Positions 34,444 through 43,064 of a DNA stretch of 64,000 bases are shown piece by piece. The DNA comes from Phyllobacterium phragmitis. Its GTDB lineage: Bacteria > Pseudomonadota > Alphaproteobacteria > Rhizobiales > Rhizobiaceae. The translations under genes and the position numbers were made by a program. Each line of letters opens with the position of its first letter. The stretch's first letter is position 1. The stretch spans positions 62,001 to 126,000 of the forward strand of contig NZ_PVBR01000008.1 in NCBI RefSeq assembly GCF_002980495.1, written 5' to 3'. The notes under the pieces were generated by a model that saw only the letters and a program-made list of their open reading frames with translations, was not told where the DNA came from and searched no databases.

Positions 34444-36674
34444 ACACGAGTGTCATCGGAAGGTCGCTACGGCGCGTGGATGGCCCCAGAAAGGTGACCG
34501 GGAGCGCCCGCTATGCGGCCGACTTCAACCAGCCAGATCAGGCCTACGCGGTGATTGTCGGCGCCACCGCCGGTCTCGGCCGGGTGACCGGCATCGACAT
34601 CAGCCCGGTCGAAGAGATGCCCGGAGTTGTCGCGGTGCTCACGCATCACAATGCCGAAAGGCTGCCTTATCTGCCGCACAAGGCTGGCATCGATCCCGCT
34701 GTTGGGGAGCGTCTGCATGTATTACAGGACGATACCGTGCGCTTCTACGGTCAGCCGGTCGCGGTCGTCGTGGCCGACACGCTCGACGATGCCGAACGTG
34801 CGGCCGCGGCGCTGCGTATCAGCTATGAAGCCAAGCCTCCGATTGTCGATCCCACCGGACCCGATACGCAGAGGATCGTGCCCGAGGCAGCGGCCCGGCC
34901 TGGTGCCAGAACGCTGGCTGACCGGTCGCGCGGCGATGCGGATGCAGCGGTAGCGAACGCACCGGTGAAGGTCGACGCAAGATACGGCATGGCTCGTGAG
35001 AACCACAATCCCATGGAGCCGCATGCAACGATCGCCGCCTGGGATGGCGACCGCCTGACTTTGTGGAGCAAGAGCCAGTATCTCGTCAACGAGCAGGCCG
35101 AGATCGCCGCCATCTTCGGTCTGCCGACCGAGAATGTGCGCGTGATTTGCCCCTTCATCGGCGGTGCCTTCGGTACAAGCCTCAGAACCTGGCCGCATGT
35201 CACGCTGGCGGCACTGGCGGCACGGCATGTCGGGCGGCCGGTCAAGCTCGTTCTGACACGCAAGCAGATGTTCTTCACTACCGGCCATCGGCCGCACACC
35301 CTGCAGCGCATCGCCATCGGCGCGACGATGGATGGACAACTGACCGGCCTCGTGCACCAGGGTGCCGGCGAGACCAGCCGCTATGAGCAGTTCATGGAGG
35401 CGCTGACCTCGGTCACCGACTTCATGTATTCGTGCTCGAACCTGCGCACCGAATACCGGCTCATCCCGCTCGACACTGGCACGCCCAATCACATGCGCGG
35501 TCCGGGCGAAGCGAGCGGCGTCTTCGCCCTCGAATGCGCCATGGACGAACTCTCCTACGAGCTCGGCATCGACCCGATCGAGTTGCGCCGCCGCAACGAG
35601 CCCGAACTGGACGAAGCCGAGAACCGGCCGTTCTCGAGCCGCTCGCTGATGCCATGCTACGATCTCGCTGCCGAGCGCTTCGGCTGGTCGCGGCGGTCGC
35701 CCGAGCCGCGTTCGATGCGCGATGGCCGGCTGCTGATAGGCATGGGGGCGGCGTCGGCCAGCTACCCGGCCTTCCACGCGCCGGCGAGCGCTCGGGTGCG
35801 GCTGCTCGCCGATGGAACGGTCGAGGTTGAGGCGGCGGCCAGTGACATGGGCCCCGGCACCTATACGTCGATGACGCAGGTCGCGGCCGAGTTCCTGGGC
35901 GTGCCGCCGGAGCGGGTCCGGTTTCGCCTCGGCCAAACCGACTACCCTCCCACGCCCTCCCACGGCGGCTCGTGGACCATGGCGTCGGTCGGCTCGGCGA
36001 TCCGCGCGGCCTGCATCGCGGTCCAGGAGGAGGCTGCGAGGCTGGCTATTGCCGACCAGCACTCGCCGGTGTTCGGTGCGTCGGCCGGGGACGTCGAATG
36101 GAATGAGGGTCGCTTGCACCGGCGTGGAGATGCCTCCCGGGGCCAGCCCTACGGCGATATCGCGGCGAGCGCCGGTCGGCCGATCGAGGCGGAGGGTTCG
36201 GCGCAGCGCGATCCGGAGGTCGCTTCGCGCTATTCCATGCACTCGTTCGGTGCGGTGTTTGCCGAGGTCGCTGTCGATCCCGATGTCGGCACGATCAGGG
36301 TCCGGCGTATCGTCGGCGCTTACGGGATCGGCCGCGTCGTCAACCCTCTTCTCGCCCGGAGCCAGTGCACCGGCGGGATGATCGGTGGAATGGGCATGGC
36401 GCTCATGGAGCGCACCGCGCTCGATCCTCGCGACGGCCGGCCGGTGAACGCCCACATGGCCGACTATCTGATGCCGGTGAACCTTGATATCCCGGAGATG
36501 GAGGCGCACTTTGTCGAGGAGGACGATCCTCACGTCAATCCGCTTGGCGTCAAGGGACTGGGTGAGATCGCCCTGGTCGGTACCGCGCCGGCGATCGCCA
36601 ACGCCATCTTCCATGCCACGGGCAAGCGCGTACGTAACCTCCCGATCCGGATCGAAGATGTGCTGAGTGTTTAA
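34440..36674 (+). CDS. paoC: Molybdenum cofactor-binding subunit of the aldehyde oxidoreductase (PaoC-like)
   Basis: A 744-residue catalytic subunit of the xanthine oxidase family. Cofactor-binding segments include CPFIGGAFGTS, MRGPGEASGVFALE and GGSWTMASVGSA; the catalytic base is E709 in GVKGLGEIALVG. It oxidises aldehydes with water as oxygen donor. The cofactor is probably molybdopterin cytosine dinucleotide, as in PaoC. No PaoD/XdhC-type insertion chaperone follows, so the host would have to supply one. Confidence 0.9.
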   Translation: MNTSVIGRSLRRVDGPRKVTGSARYAADFNQPDQAYAVIVGATAGLGRVTGIDISPVEEMPGVVAVLTHHNAERLPYLPHKAGIDPAVGERLHVLQDDTVRFYGQPVAVVVADTLDDAERAAAALRISYEAKPPIVDPTGPDTQRIVPEAAARPGARTLADRSRGDADAAVANAPVKVDARYGMARENHNPMEPHATIAAWDGDRLTLWSKSQYLVNEQAEIAAIFGLPTENVRVICPFIGGAFGTSLRTWPHVTLAALAARHVGRPVKLVLTRKQMFFTTGHRPHTLQRIAIGATMDGQLTGLVHQGAGETSRYEQFMEALTSVTDFMYSCSNLRTEYRLIPLDTGTPNHMRGPGEASGVFALECAMDELSYELGIDPIELRRRNEPELDEAENRPFSSRSLMPCYDLAAERFGWSRRSPEPRSMRDGRLLIGMGAASASYPAFHAPASARVRLLADGTVEVEAAASDMGPGTYTSMTQVAAEFLGVPPERVRFRLGQTDYPPTPSHGGSWTMASVGSAIRAACIAVQEEAARLAIADQHSPVFGASAGDVEWNEGRLHRRGDASRGQPYGDIAASAGRPIEAEGSAQRDPEVASRYSMHSFGAVFAEVAVDPDVGTIRVRRIVGAYGIGRVVNPLLARSQCTGGMIGGMGMALMERTALDPRDGRPVNAHMADYLMPVNLDIPEMEAHFVEEDDPHVNPLGVKGLGEIALVGTAPAIANAIFHATGKRVRNLPIRIEDVLSV

Positions 36675-36697
36675 CCCCCTAGACCTGTGGGCGAGCC

Positions 36698-37555
36698 ATG
36701 ACATCCGTGAACGCTGCCGCATCCGGAACTTTCAAAATCGGCGGGGAACAACCCGTCACCCGCTTGGGCTTCGGCGCCATGCGCATCACGGGGCCGGGCA
36801 TCTGGGGAGAGCCCGAAGACCGCGCGGAAGCCCTGCGTACGCTCAAGGCTCTGCCGGAGTTCGGCGTCAATTTTATCGATACCGCGGATTCCTACGGCCC
36901 CGAGATCTCGGAGCGCCTGATCCGTGAGGCGCTCCATCCCTACGGCGGTCTCTTCATCGCAACCAAGGGCGGGCTGATGCGACCGGGACCGAACAATTGG
37001 GTTTCGAACGGACAGCCCGAATATCTGATCGCACAGGCGCACAAGAGCCGGGACATTCTCGATGTCGCGAGCATCGACTTGTGGCAGTTGCATCGTATCG
37101 ACCCGAACGTGCCACGCGACGAGCAGTTCGCGGCCGTGAGGCAGCTGATCGACACCGGCGTGATCCGCTTTGCCGGGTTGAGCGAGGTATCGGTCGAGGA
37201 GGTCAAGGCGGCACAGGCAGTGTTTCCTGTCGCGACGGTGCAAAACCGCTATAACCTCGCCGACCGCGGCAGCGAGGACGTGCTTGTCTACTGCGAGGCT
37301 CAGGGCATCGGCTTTATTCCCTGGTATCCGTTGGCGGCAGGCAGCCTTGCCCGCCCGGGTGGTCCGGTGGAGGCCATTGCGCCCCGCTATGGCGCAACGC
37401 CGGGCCAGATCGCGCTTGCCTGGGTGCTGAAGCGCAGCCCCGTCATGCTGCCGATCCCGGGCACGTCGAAGCATGCGCACTTGGAGGAGAACATCGCCGC
37501 CGCCGAGATCAAGCTCAGCGATGAGGACCTTGCAGCGCTCGATGATGGTACGTGA
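36698..37555 (+). CDS. Aldo/keto reductase
   Basis: A 285-residue NAD(P)H-dependent reductase. The catalytic tetrad is D61 and Y66 ([10 protein letters not shown]), K90 (ATKGG) and H132 (QLHRID). The C-terminal cofactor site [15 protein letters not shown] is present. It begins 23 bp after paoC in the same direction; an aldehyde-oxidising and an aldehyde-reducing enzyme together suggest carbonyl detoxification. The last codons directly abut the broken receiver gene, so the extreme C-terminus may be altered by the junction. Confidence 0.9.
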   Translation: MTSVNAAASGTFKIGGEQPVTRLGFGAMRITGPGIWGEPEDRAEALRTLKALPEFGVNFIDTADSYGPEISERLIREALHPYGGLFIATKGGLMRPGPNNWVSNGQPEYLIAQAHKSRDILDVASIDLWQLHRIDPNVPRDEQFAAVRQLIDTGVIRFAGLSEVSVEEVKAAQAVFPVATVQNRYNLADRGSEDVLVYCEAQGIGFIPWYPLAAGSLARPGGPVEAIAPRYGATPGQIALAWVLKRSPVMLPIPGTSKHAHLEENIAAAEIKLSDEDLAALDDGT

Positions 37556-37558
37556 AGT

Positions 37559-37877
37559 GTCGATGACGACCTGTCTCTGCAAAACGCTCTTGTCAGGCTG
37601 ATCCGTTCGCTTGGCTATAGCGCGGTTCGCGTCCGCCGAAGAGTTCCTCGAATCAGGCGTCATATCGGACTCTTCTTGCGTTATTACGGATATCCAAATA
37701 CCGGGTATGAGTGGCATCGCTTTAAAGCGTACCATGGACGAGCGTGGATGCTGCATACCCGTCGTCATGATCCCGGCGCGTGCCGAGCTGGGCCTCGAAG
37801 AGAAAGCTCTTGCAAGCGGTGCTCTGTGCTTCCTCAGGAAGCCGATCGACGCGAAGGCTCTCGCTGAATGCATTTGA
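37559..37877 (+). pseudogene. Truncated and frameshifted response-regulator receiver domain
   Basis: The remnant starts inside the gene (VDDDLSLQNALVRLIRSLGY, no start codon) directly after the aldo/keto reductase, changes frame near 37622-37626 (one extra base), and continues as FASAEEFLESG, the phospho-Asp segment VITDIQIPGMSG, and LRKPIDAKALAECI. It is a FixJ/CheY-type receiver and was probably the partner of the kinase downstream. Confidence 0.7.
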
Positions 37878-38031
37878 GCGCTTAAGCCAAATTGACCCAA
37901 TCCTGGATAGAAGGTCCGACCCCATGGAGGTTGCGGTTCAGTCGGTAGGGAAGCTCGTCAACAAGGACGAATATTTGGCCGGGCGGGACGGGAAATTGCG
38001 AGACAAAGGGCGCAAGATCACACCTCCTCCG
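37878..38031. other. Short remnant region between receiver relic and duplicated segment
   Basis: A frame from ATG 37924 gives MEVAVQSVGKLVNKDEYLAG, faintly like a winged-helix domain, but it does not continue into a complete protein. No other gene is seen. Confidence 0.25.
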
Positions 38032-38270
38032 TCAAACTTTGATCTTTCCGTTGGTAGGTGCTTTTCGGTTGGCACTTCGCCACGGCCGACGGGACGGCAA
38101 CAAGGCTTAACACGCTTTCACAGACCTAAACTCGATTAGCTCAATCAGGTAACGCAACGTGCATCAGCATTGCCGAAAAAGGGAGGCAACTGACGATGTA
38201 CGTGTCTTATCAAGCCCGAGCGCTTCTCGAAAGCGCGGAGGCCAAAGCGCGAGAGTTGGAGGTGCCGGTC
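38032..38270 (+). repeat. 239-bp duplicate of the GlcG promoter and first 25 codons (copy 1)
   Basis: This stretch repeats 62426-62667 in the same orientation. The upstream part differs at scattered bases; from about 38114 the two are nearly identical, including the leader, ribosome site (GGGAGGCAAC here, AGGAGGCAAC there) and the codons from ATG to GGTGCCGGTC. One codon is missing in this copy (SYQ for SSYQ). Identity stops abruptly after 38270, where the kinase sequence begins. Confidence 0.8.
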
Positions 38271-39986
38271 GTGCATCCCGATGATGCTGCCATAGCGCGG
38301 CAGGTCATCGAGCAAGCGGCAAACGACGGGCAAGGTTTTGATTTGGTGCATCGTCTGGTGATGCCCGACGGTTCCGTCAAATACGTTCATGCTGTCGCCC
38401 ATGCCGCGCCAAACGGATCAAACGGCCGCCAATATTTCGGTGCGGTCTCGGACATCACCGAAAGCAAGGAGGCGGAAGAGCGGGCCCGCCAGGCGGAAGC
38501 GGAGTTGCGCGCGGCTATCGACACCATTCCGGTCAATGTCTGGACTGCTACGTCCAGCGGCGAGCATGCCTTTTACAATCAACGTCTGCTGTCCTACAGC
38601 GGGTTTACTCCCGAAAGTGCCCCAAGCTCGGGGCGGGTGCTCCATCCGGAGGATGCGCCGCGACACGCCGAGGCTTGGGAAATGGCCGTAGAAGCTGGCA
38701 CCTCCTTCGAATGCGAAGTCCGTCTGCGGGGTTCCAATGGGCAATATCGCTGGTTTCTGGCGCGAGCCGAACCGGTGCGAGATGAGCACGGCAACGTTAC
38801 CAAATGGTACGGAACGGACGTCGATATCGATGATCTGAAGCGAGCCGAGCAAGCCTTGGTGGCGAGCGAGCAGCGGCTTCGAAGACTTGTCGATACGGTG
38901 CCGTCGCTCATCTGGTGCACGACCGCCGAAGGAGAGCCGACCTACATAAACAAGCGGCTGGCGGCCTACAGTGGTTTGGCGATCGAGGACCTTGACTCTC
39001 CGGACTGCACGCGCCTTTCGCGGGCCATTGAAACCACCATCCACCCCGACGACATGCTTGCCCTGAGAGAGAGCCTGATGCATTCCTTCCGCACGGGTGA
39101 GACATTCGCAATGAAGTACCGCCGCCGCCGAGCCGATGGTGTGTACCGCTGGGTTGAAGGTCGCGCGGATCCGTTGCGCGACGAGGATGGCCGCATTCTC
39201 GAATGGTATGGCGTGACGGTGGATATCGACGACGAAATCCGGGCACAGGAGGCTCTTCGCGAGGCGCAAGATCGGCTCGCGCGCGCTTCGCAGGCTGCAA
39301 GCCTTGCAGAGCTTTCCGCCTCGATCGCCCATGAAGTCACCCAGCCGCTTGCCGCCATCGCCGCCAACGGCGAGGCCGGCTTGCGCTGGCTCGGCCGCCC
39401 CGAGCCGGATATCAGCGAACTGCGCGAGGTGACCGAAAGCATCGTCGCGGACGCCCGACGCGCAGTCGATATTGTTGCGCGCATTCGTGCTATGGCCGCC
39501 AGGCAGGCGCCCCAACAAACGCTGCTTTCACTCGACGATGTCATACGCGAGGCGTTGCAGTTCCTCCACCACGAAGTTCAGTCGCGGGCAGTCACCGTCT
39601 CGCATCAACCGGCGCCAATCGCGCCGCGGGTGCTCGCTGACCGAATCCAGCTCCAGCAGGTGATCATCAATCTCACCCTCAATTCGATGCAGGCAATATC
39701 CCAAGCGGGAGGTGCTGCGCACCGAATTACCATTCGGACCATCGCGCCTGATCCTGCCACGGTGTGTTGCACACTCGAGGACAGCGGACCTGGCATCGAG
39801 CCTGAGCACCTCGGTCGGCTCTTCCAGAGCTTCTTCACGACCAAGGAGGGGGGTATGGGCATGGGCCTGCCCATCTGCCGATCCATCATCGAGACTCACG
39901 GCGGACACCTCACTGCCGACAACAACAGCTCCGATGGCGGCGCCCGCTTCTCCTTTACGCTTCCGGCGGCCTCCAATTCGCACTGA
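38196..39986 (+). CDS. Chimeric PAS-domain sensor histidine kinase
   Basis: A 596-residue protein. The first 25 residues (MYVSYQARALLESAEAKARE, LEVPV) belong to the GlcG/HbpS family; the rest is a kinase. From residue 26 it starts inside a first PAS domain (VHPDDAAIARQVIEQA), followed by two complete PAS/PAC units (about 100-220 and 225-355), a HisKA helix with H379 in SIAHEVTQPLAAI, and an ATPase domain with LTLNSMQAI, DSGPGIEP and GMGMGLPICRSI. It is soluble. The fusion removed the native start and first part of PAS1; expression now depends on the GlcG leader. Confidence 0.8.
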   Translation: MYVSYQARALLESAEAKARELEVPVVHPDDAAIARQVIEQAANDGQGFDLVHRLVMPDGSVKYVHAVAHAAPNGSNGRQYFGAVSDITESKEAEERARQAEAELRAAIDTIPVNVWTATSSGEHAFYNQRLLSYSGFTPESAPSSGRVLHPEDAPRHAEAWEMAVEAGTSFECEVRLRGSNGQYRWFLARAEPVRDEHGNVTKWYGTDVDIDDLKRAEQALVASEQRLRRLVDTVPSLIWCTTAEGEPTYINKRLAAYSGLAIEDLDSPDCTRLSRAIETTIHPDDMLALRESLMHSFRTGETFAMKYRRRRADGVYRWVEGRADPLRDEDGRILEWYGVTVDIDDEIRAQEALREAQDRLARASQAASLAELSASIAHEVTQPLAAIAANGEAGLRWLGRPEPDISELREVTESIVADARRAVDIVARIRAMAARQAPQQTLLSLDDVIREALQFLHHEVQSRAVTVSHQPAPIAPRVLADRIQLQQVIINLTLNSMQAISQAGGAAHRITIRTIAPDPATVCCTLEDSGPGIEPEHLGRLFQSFFTTKEGGMGMGLPICRSIIETHGGHLTADNNSSDGGARFSFTLPAASNSH

Positions 39987-40130
39987 AAGGACGCAGCGAC
40001 AAGTTCACTGCTACGATTCTGCTATCAGTAGCAAGTTCGCAGTGACCAAGAAAGTTGAGGTCTGCCGCCACAGTGGCGTGCCATCTTGGCTGCTTCTCCT
40101 ATCGTCGCTGAGTCCAAAGACGGTGCTGAT

Positions 40131-41027
40131 TTAACGCCTGCGCTCTCGCAGAAAGTCGACCAGCGCCTTTAGGGCCGGCCGCATCTGCCGGCGGCTCGGA
40201 TAGTATAGGAAGAACCCGTCCACCGGCGGCGGCGCCCATTCGTCGAGGACCGTCACAAGCCGACCCGCAGCAAGTTCGGGAGCGACCATTTCTCGCGTTG
40301 CCTGGAAGAGCCCCATGCCCTCAACCGCTGCCCGTACCTGCATTGTTGCCGTGTTGACGGTGAGGCGACCGTCTACATGGGCCTCGACCGGCCGGCCTTT
40401 CGCATGGAAACGCCAAGGAATTGTTGCCCCGTTTGGCAGGCGAACACTGAAGCAATTGTGCTCTGCCAGTTCCTGCGGTGTCCTTGGTTCGCCATGTTCG
40501 GCCAGATAGCGCGGCGAAGCGACAACCACGCCCGGAATTTCATTGCTGATACGCACGGCGATCATATCGCGTTCAAGCCGCTGGCCCGCCCGGATTCCGG
40601 CATCGAAGCGGCCGGCAACAATGTCGACCAGCCCGCTGTCGACGGAAATATCGAGACTGATCTCAGGGTAAAGCGCGAGAAATGACGAAACCGCCGGCTC
40701 AAGGGCAGAGTCCGCGGCCGGCGGGGCCACCGTCAGCCGCAGGAGGCCCGCGGGCTTGTCACGGAACTCGTTCGTGGATTCCAGCGCGGCCCGGTAGTCG
40801 TCGAGTACAGGCCGCAGCCGCTGAAGCAGGTGCTCGCCGGCAATCGTAGGACTTACCGACCGTGTGGTGCGCTCGACAAGCCGCACGCCTAAGCGCTCTT
40901 CCAGATTGCGCACCAACTCGCTGACCCGCGGCAGTGAGAGGCCGAGCTGTTTCGCCGCCCTTGTAAAGCTCTTCTGCTCCAGGACGGTGACGAAGGCATT
41001 TGCCTCCGCGAAACCAGGCGCGGTCAT
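40131..41027 (-). CDS. LysR-type regulator divergent from the secreted-protein/azoreductase genes
   Basis: A 298-residue protein from ATG 41027 (upstream in-frame starts exist to 41051). The helix-turn-helix is FVTVLEQKSFTRAAKQLGLS with LPRVSELVRNLEERLGVRL; the C-terminal ligand domain has DAGIRAGQRLERDMIAVRI. It belongs to the branch with many quinone/azoreductase-linked regulators. The 138-bp gap to the secreted-protein gene contains AT-rich sequence suited to a LysR box, so it probably controls that gene and the azoreductase. Confidence 0.88.
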   Translation of the reverse strand: MTAPGFAEANAFVTVLEQKSFTRAAKQLGLSLPRVSELVRNLEERLGVRLVERTTRSVSPTIAGEHLLQRLRPVLDDYRAALESTNEFRDKPAGLLRLTVAPPAADSALEPAVSSFLALYPEISLDISVDSGLVDIVAGRFDAGIRAGQRLERDMIAVRISNEIPGVVVASPRYLAEHGEPRTPQELAEHNCFSVRLPNGATIPWRFHAKGRPVEAHVDGRLTVNTATMQVRAAVEGMGLFQATREMVAPELAAGRLVTVLDEWAPPPVDGFFLYYPSRRQMRPALKALVDFLRERRR

Positions 41028-41165
41028 GAGGCTCACTCTTCGGCACTCCAATATAGTCTATTCTGGTTATTCGACATTATCCGTTTGGCGCCGCGTGTCC
41101 ATATTCCCGGTCAGAGAGGACTCGAACAATCGAATGGATCCTCTCAGATCAAAAGGAAAAGACCA

Positions 41166-41489
41166 ATGCGCAAGTTCATTCTCCTCACTTCTACTCTCGC
41201 CATACTCGGGCTCTGCCTTGGAAGCACTTACGCGCAGAACAACAGCCGCAGCAACGCACAGAGCCACGCCGGATATAATGCTTCGGACGACTTCGGATTC
41301 AGCGAACAGAACGACCTTCCATCCCACGGCAGGCAGCAGTTCGGTCGCTCCGACGTCGGGGTTATTACGGACAGGGACAGGATGCATACCGGTTACCCCG
41401 CTCTAGAGCAGCCCGGTGACACGAAGCGGGTCTACAGGGGTTGGATCTATAGGGGTTACAATGCTTCGGACGACTTCGGCCCCAGCTAA
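41166..41489 (+). CDS. Small secreted protein with GYNAxDDFG motif, copy 1
   Basis: A 107-residue protein with AAAAGGAAAAG before ATG 41166. The signal peptide is [20 protein letters not shown], then TYA-Q. The mature part has [17 protein letters not shown] at about residues 37-53 and ends with a second [11 protein letters not shown] that stops at the point where the paralogue at 44897 continues with EQNDLP. I do not recognise a published family. It lies 46 bp before the azoreductase, divergent from LysR. Confidence 0.7.
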   Translation: MRKFILLTSTLAILGLCLGSTYAQNNSRSNAQSHAGYNASDDFGFSEQNDLPSHGRQQFGRSDVGVITDRDRMHTGYPALEQPGDTKRVYRGWIYRGYNASDDFGPS

Positions 41490-41535
41490 GGAAAGGAAAC
41501 TGAACTGCACCCCAGGCAGGCGTCGGAGCACCACT

Positions 41536-42144
41536 ATGAAAATCCTACATGTCGATACGAGCATCACCGGGCCGGCTTCGGTGAGCCGAAAGCTGTCCGC
41601 CGAGATCGTCGAGGCTGCGCTGCGGCGACATCCTGATGCCGAGCTGACGGTTCGCGATCTTGCCGCCCAACAGATCGATCATCTGTCAAGCGCACACCTT
41701 GCCGCCGCGCAGGGCACGGCGCCGGAAAACGCGCAGGTTCGTGAGGACATCGCGGCGGGCCGGTCCGCTTTGGAAGAATTCCTTGCCGCGGACCTCATCA
41801 TACTGGGAGCGCCAATGTACAATTTTGGCATTCCCAGCCAACTCAAGGCGTGGATCGACCGCCTCGCGGTTCCCGGTGCAACCTTCCGTTACACCGAGAG
41901 CGGCCCCGAGGGCCTTGTCGGCAACAAGAAGCTGATTATCGCCTCGTCGCGCGGCGGCTTCTACGGGCCGGGTTCGCCGGCGGAAGCGCTCGATCATCAG
42001 GAGAGCTATCTCCGAGCGATCTTTGGGTTCTTCGGCATCACGGATGTGACGGTCGTGCGGGCCGAGGGTGTCGCCATCAGCGAACAGGCTCGTGCAACCG
42101 CAATCGACAGCGCACGCGGTGAGATCGCAGCCATCGCATCATAG
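41536..42144 (+). CDS. azoR: FMN-dependent NADH-azoreductase (AzoR type)
   Basis: A 202-residue flavodoxin-fold enzyme. The frame is open upstream, but [20 protein letters not shown] at ATG 41536 is the family start and CGGAG precedes it. FMN-binding segments are [27 protein letters not shown] and [11 protein letters not shown]. It reduces azo compounds and quinones by two-electron transfer. It is likely co-transcribed with the small secreted protein under LysR control, consistent with a quinone or electrophile stress response. Confidence 0.9.
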   Translation: MKILHVDTSITGPASVSRKLSAEIVEAALRRHPDAELTVRDLAAQQIDHLSSAHLAAAQGTAPENAQVREDIAAGRSALEEFLAADLIILGAPMYNFGIPSQLKAWIDRLAVPGATFRYTESGPEGLVGNKKLIIASSRGGFYGPGSPAEALDHQESYLRAIFGFFGITDVTVVRAEGVAISEQARATAIDSARGEIAAIAS

Positions 42145-42321
42145 CTGCCCATGGTATAAGTGAGCGCCACCTGGTGGGATTGCGGCTGTTCCAGCCGTCT
42201 TCTCCCAGGCGGAGTTCTGTGCTGTCGTTTGTTCGGTGAAAGGCGGGAGCGGTGGCGTGCCATTGTTCAATTCCTTTCAGGGACTGCGGATGCGCTCATC
42301 CTGACCACATAAGGCAGAGAG

Positions 42322-42356
42322 CCAAAGAGCCTCGGAAGTGTGACGAGGCTCTTTGG
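42322..42356. terminator. Bidirectional intrinsic terminator
   Basis: CCAAAGAGCCTC (42322-42333) pairs perfectly with GAGGCTCTTTGG (42345-42356) across an 11-base loop, between the convergent azoreductase and DUF983 genes. The A/T-containing stem ends can serve both strands. Confidence 0.6.
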
Positions 42357-42404
42357 AAACTTAGTCAGGAGCTATTGCTCTGGGGCCGGCTTACCAAATG
42401 GTTG

Positions 42405-42827
42405 TTACCGTTTCCCAGTCGAGCTGGACACGATAGGCCTTACAAGCTGCCCCTCTTCGGCCTTGTAATAATATTGGCTTGCCACTAGCCACCCCTTGAG
42501 CGGCCTTAGCGGGGGGATGCAGGTAATGAGCATGAATGGCATTGTCGTAAAGAGATGCACCCAGAAAGGCGCCTGGTAGGCGACCTCCAGCCAGACGGCG
42601 AAAGCCACGCTGGGCACACAGGCGAAGCAGATGACAAAGAATGCGGGGCCATCTGCCGGGTCGGCAAAGGAATAGTCCAGTCCACAGACCTCACATTCCT
42701 TTCGCAGCTTAAGGAAACCATCAAACAGATGTCCCTCGCCGCAGCGCGGGCAGCGCCCGCGTATGCCCGTCTTCATCGGTGGGAGCGGCGGCCATTGGCG
42801 GTCGGCGGAAGCGGTCTTGTTGGACAT
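42405..42827 (-). CDS. DUF983 membrane protein with zinc-ribbon start
   Basis: A 140-residue protein; ATG 42827 has GAAAGGAACG upstream and starts MSNKTASADRQWPPLPP. Near the N-terminus GRCPRCGEGHLF and CEVCGLDYSFADPADGPAFF are the CxxC pairs and signature of DUF983, followed by two membrane spans. The function is unknown. It is divergent from the MocR-type gene, which is probably its regulator. Confidence 0.87.
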   Translation of the reverse strand: MSNKTASADRQWPPLPPMKTGIRGRCPRCGEGHLFDGFLKLRKECEVCGLDYSFADPADGPAFFVICFACVPSVAFAVWLEVAYQAPFWVHLFTTMPFMLITCIPPLRPLKGWLVASQYYYKAEEGQLVRPIVSSSTGKR

Positions 42828-42898
42828 GATCGTTCCTTTCGCGTTTGGGAACAGATGCGAAGGGCCAATCCGCCCATACATCTGACCGCTATATAAGG

Positions 42899-42929
42899 AT
42901 TGTATGCATCGATGTAAGATCATTGTATG
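42899..42929. promoter_or_regulatory. Direct-repeat site between DUF983 and MocR-type genes
   Basis: ATTGTATG occurs at 42899-42906 and 42922-42929, 23 bp apart. MocR-type regulators typically bind two direct repeats in the shared promoter of a divergent target gene. The region is AT-rich and carries TATAAG (42893-42898) as a possible -10. Confidence 0.4.
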
Positions 42930-43064
42930 GAATATGTGCATTTGTCGCGCCAGACATCAAGACTCGGGCGAGCTGGAGAATGCGGTGTATAAGGAGCTTA
43001 ATCTTGTCCGGTTGCATCGTCAGGATATCTCTTCGTATGGGAAAATAGCATGCAAGGAGTACCA

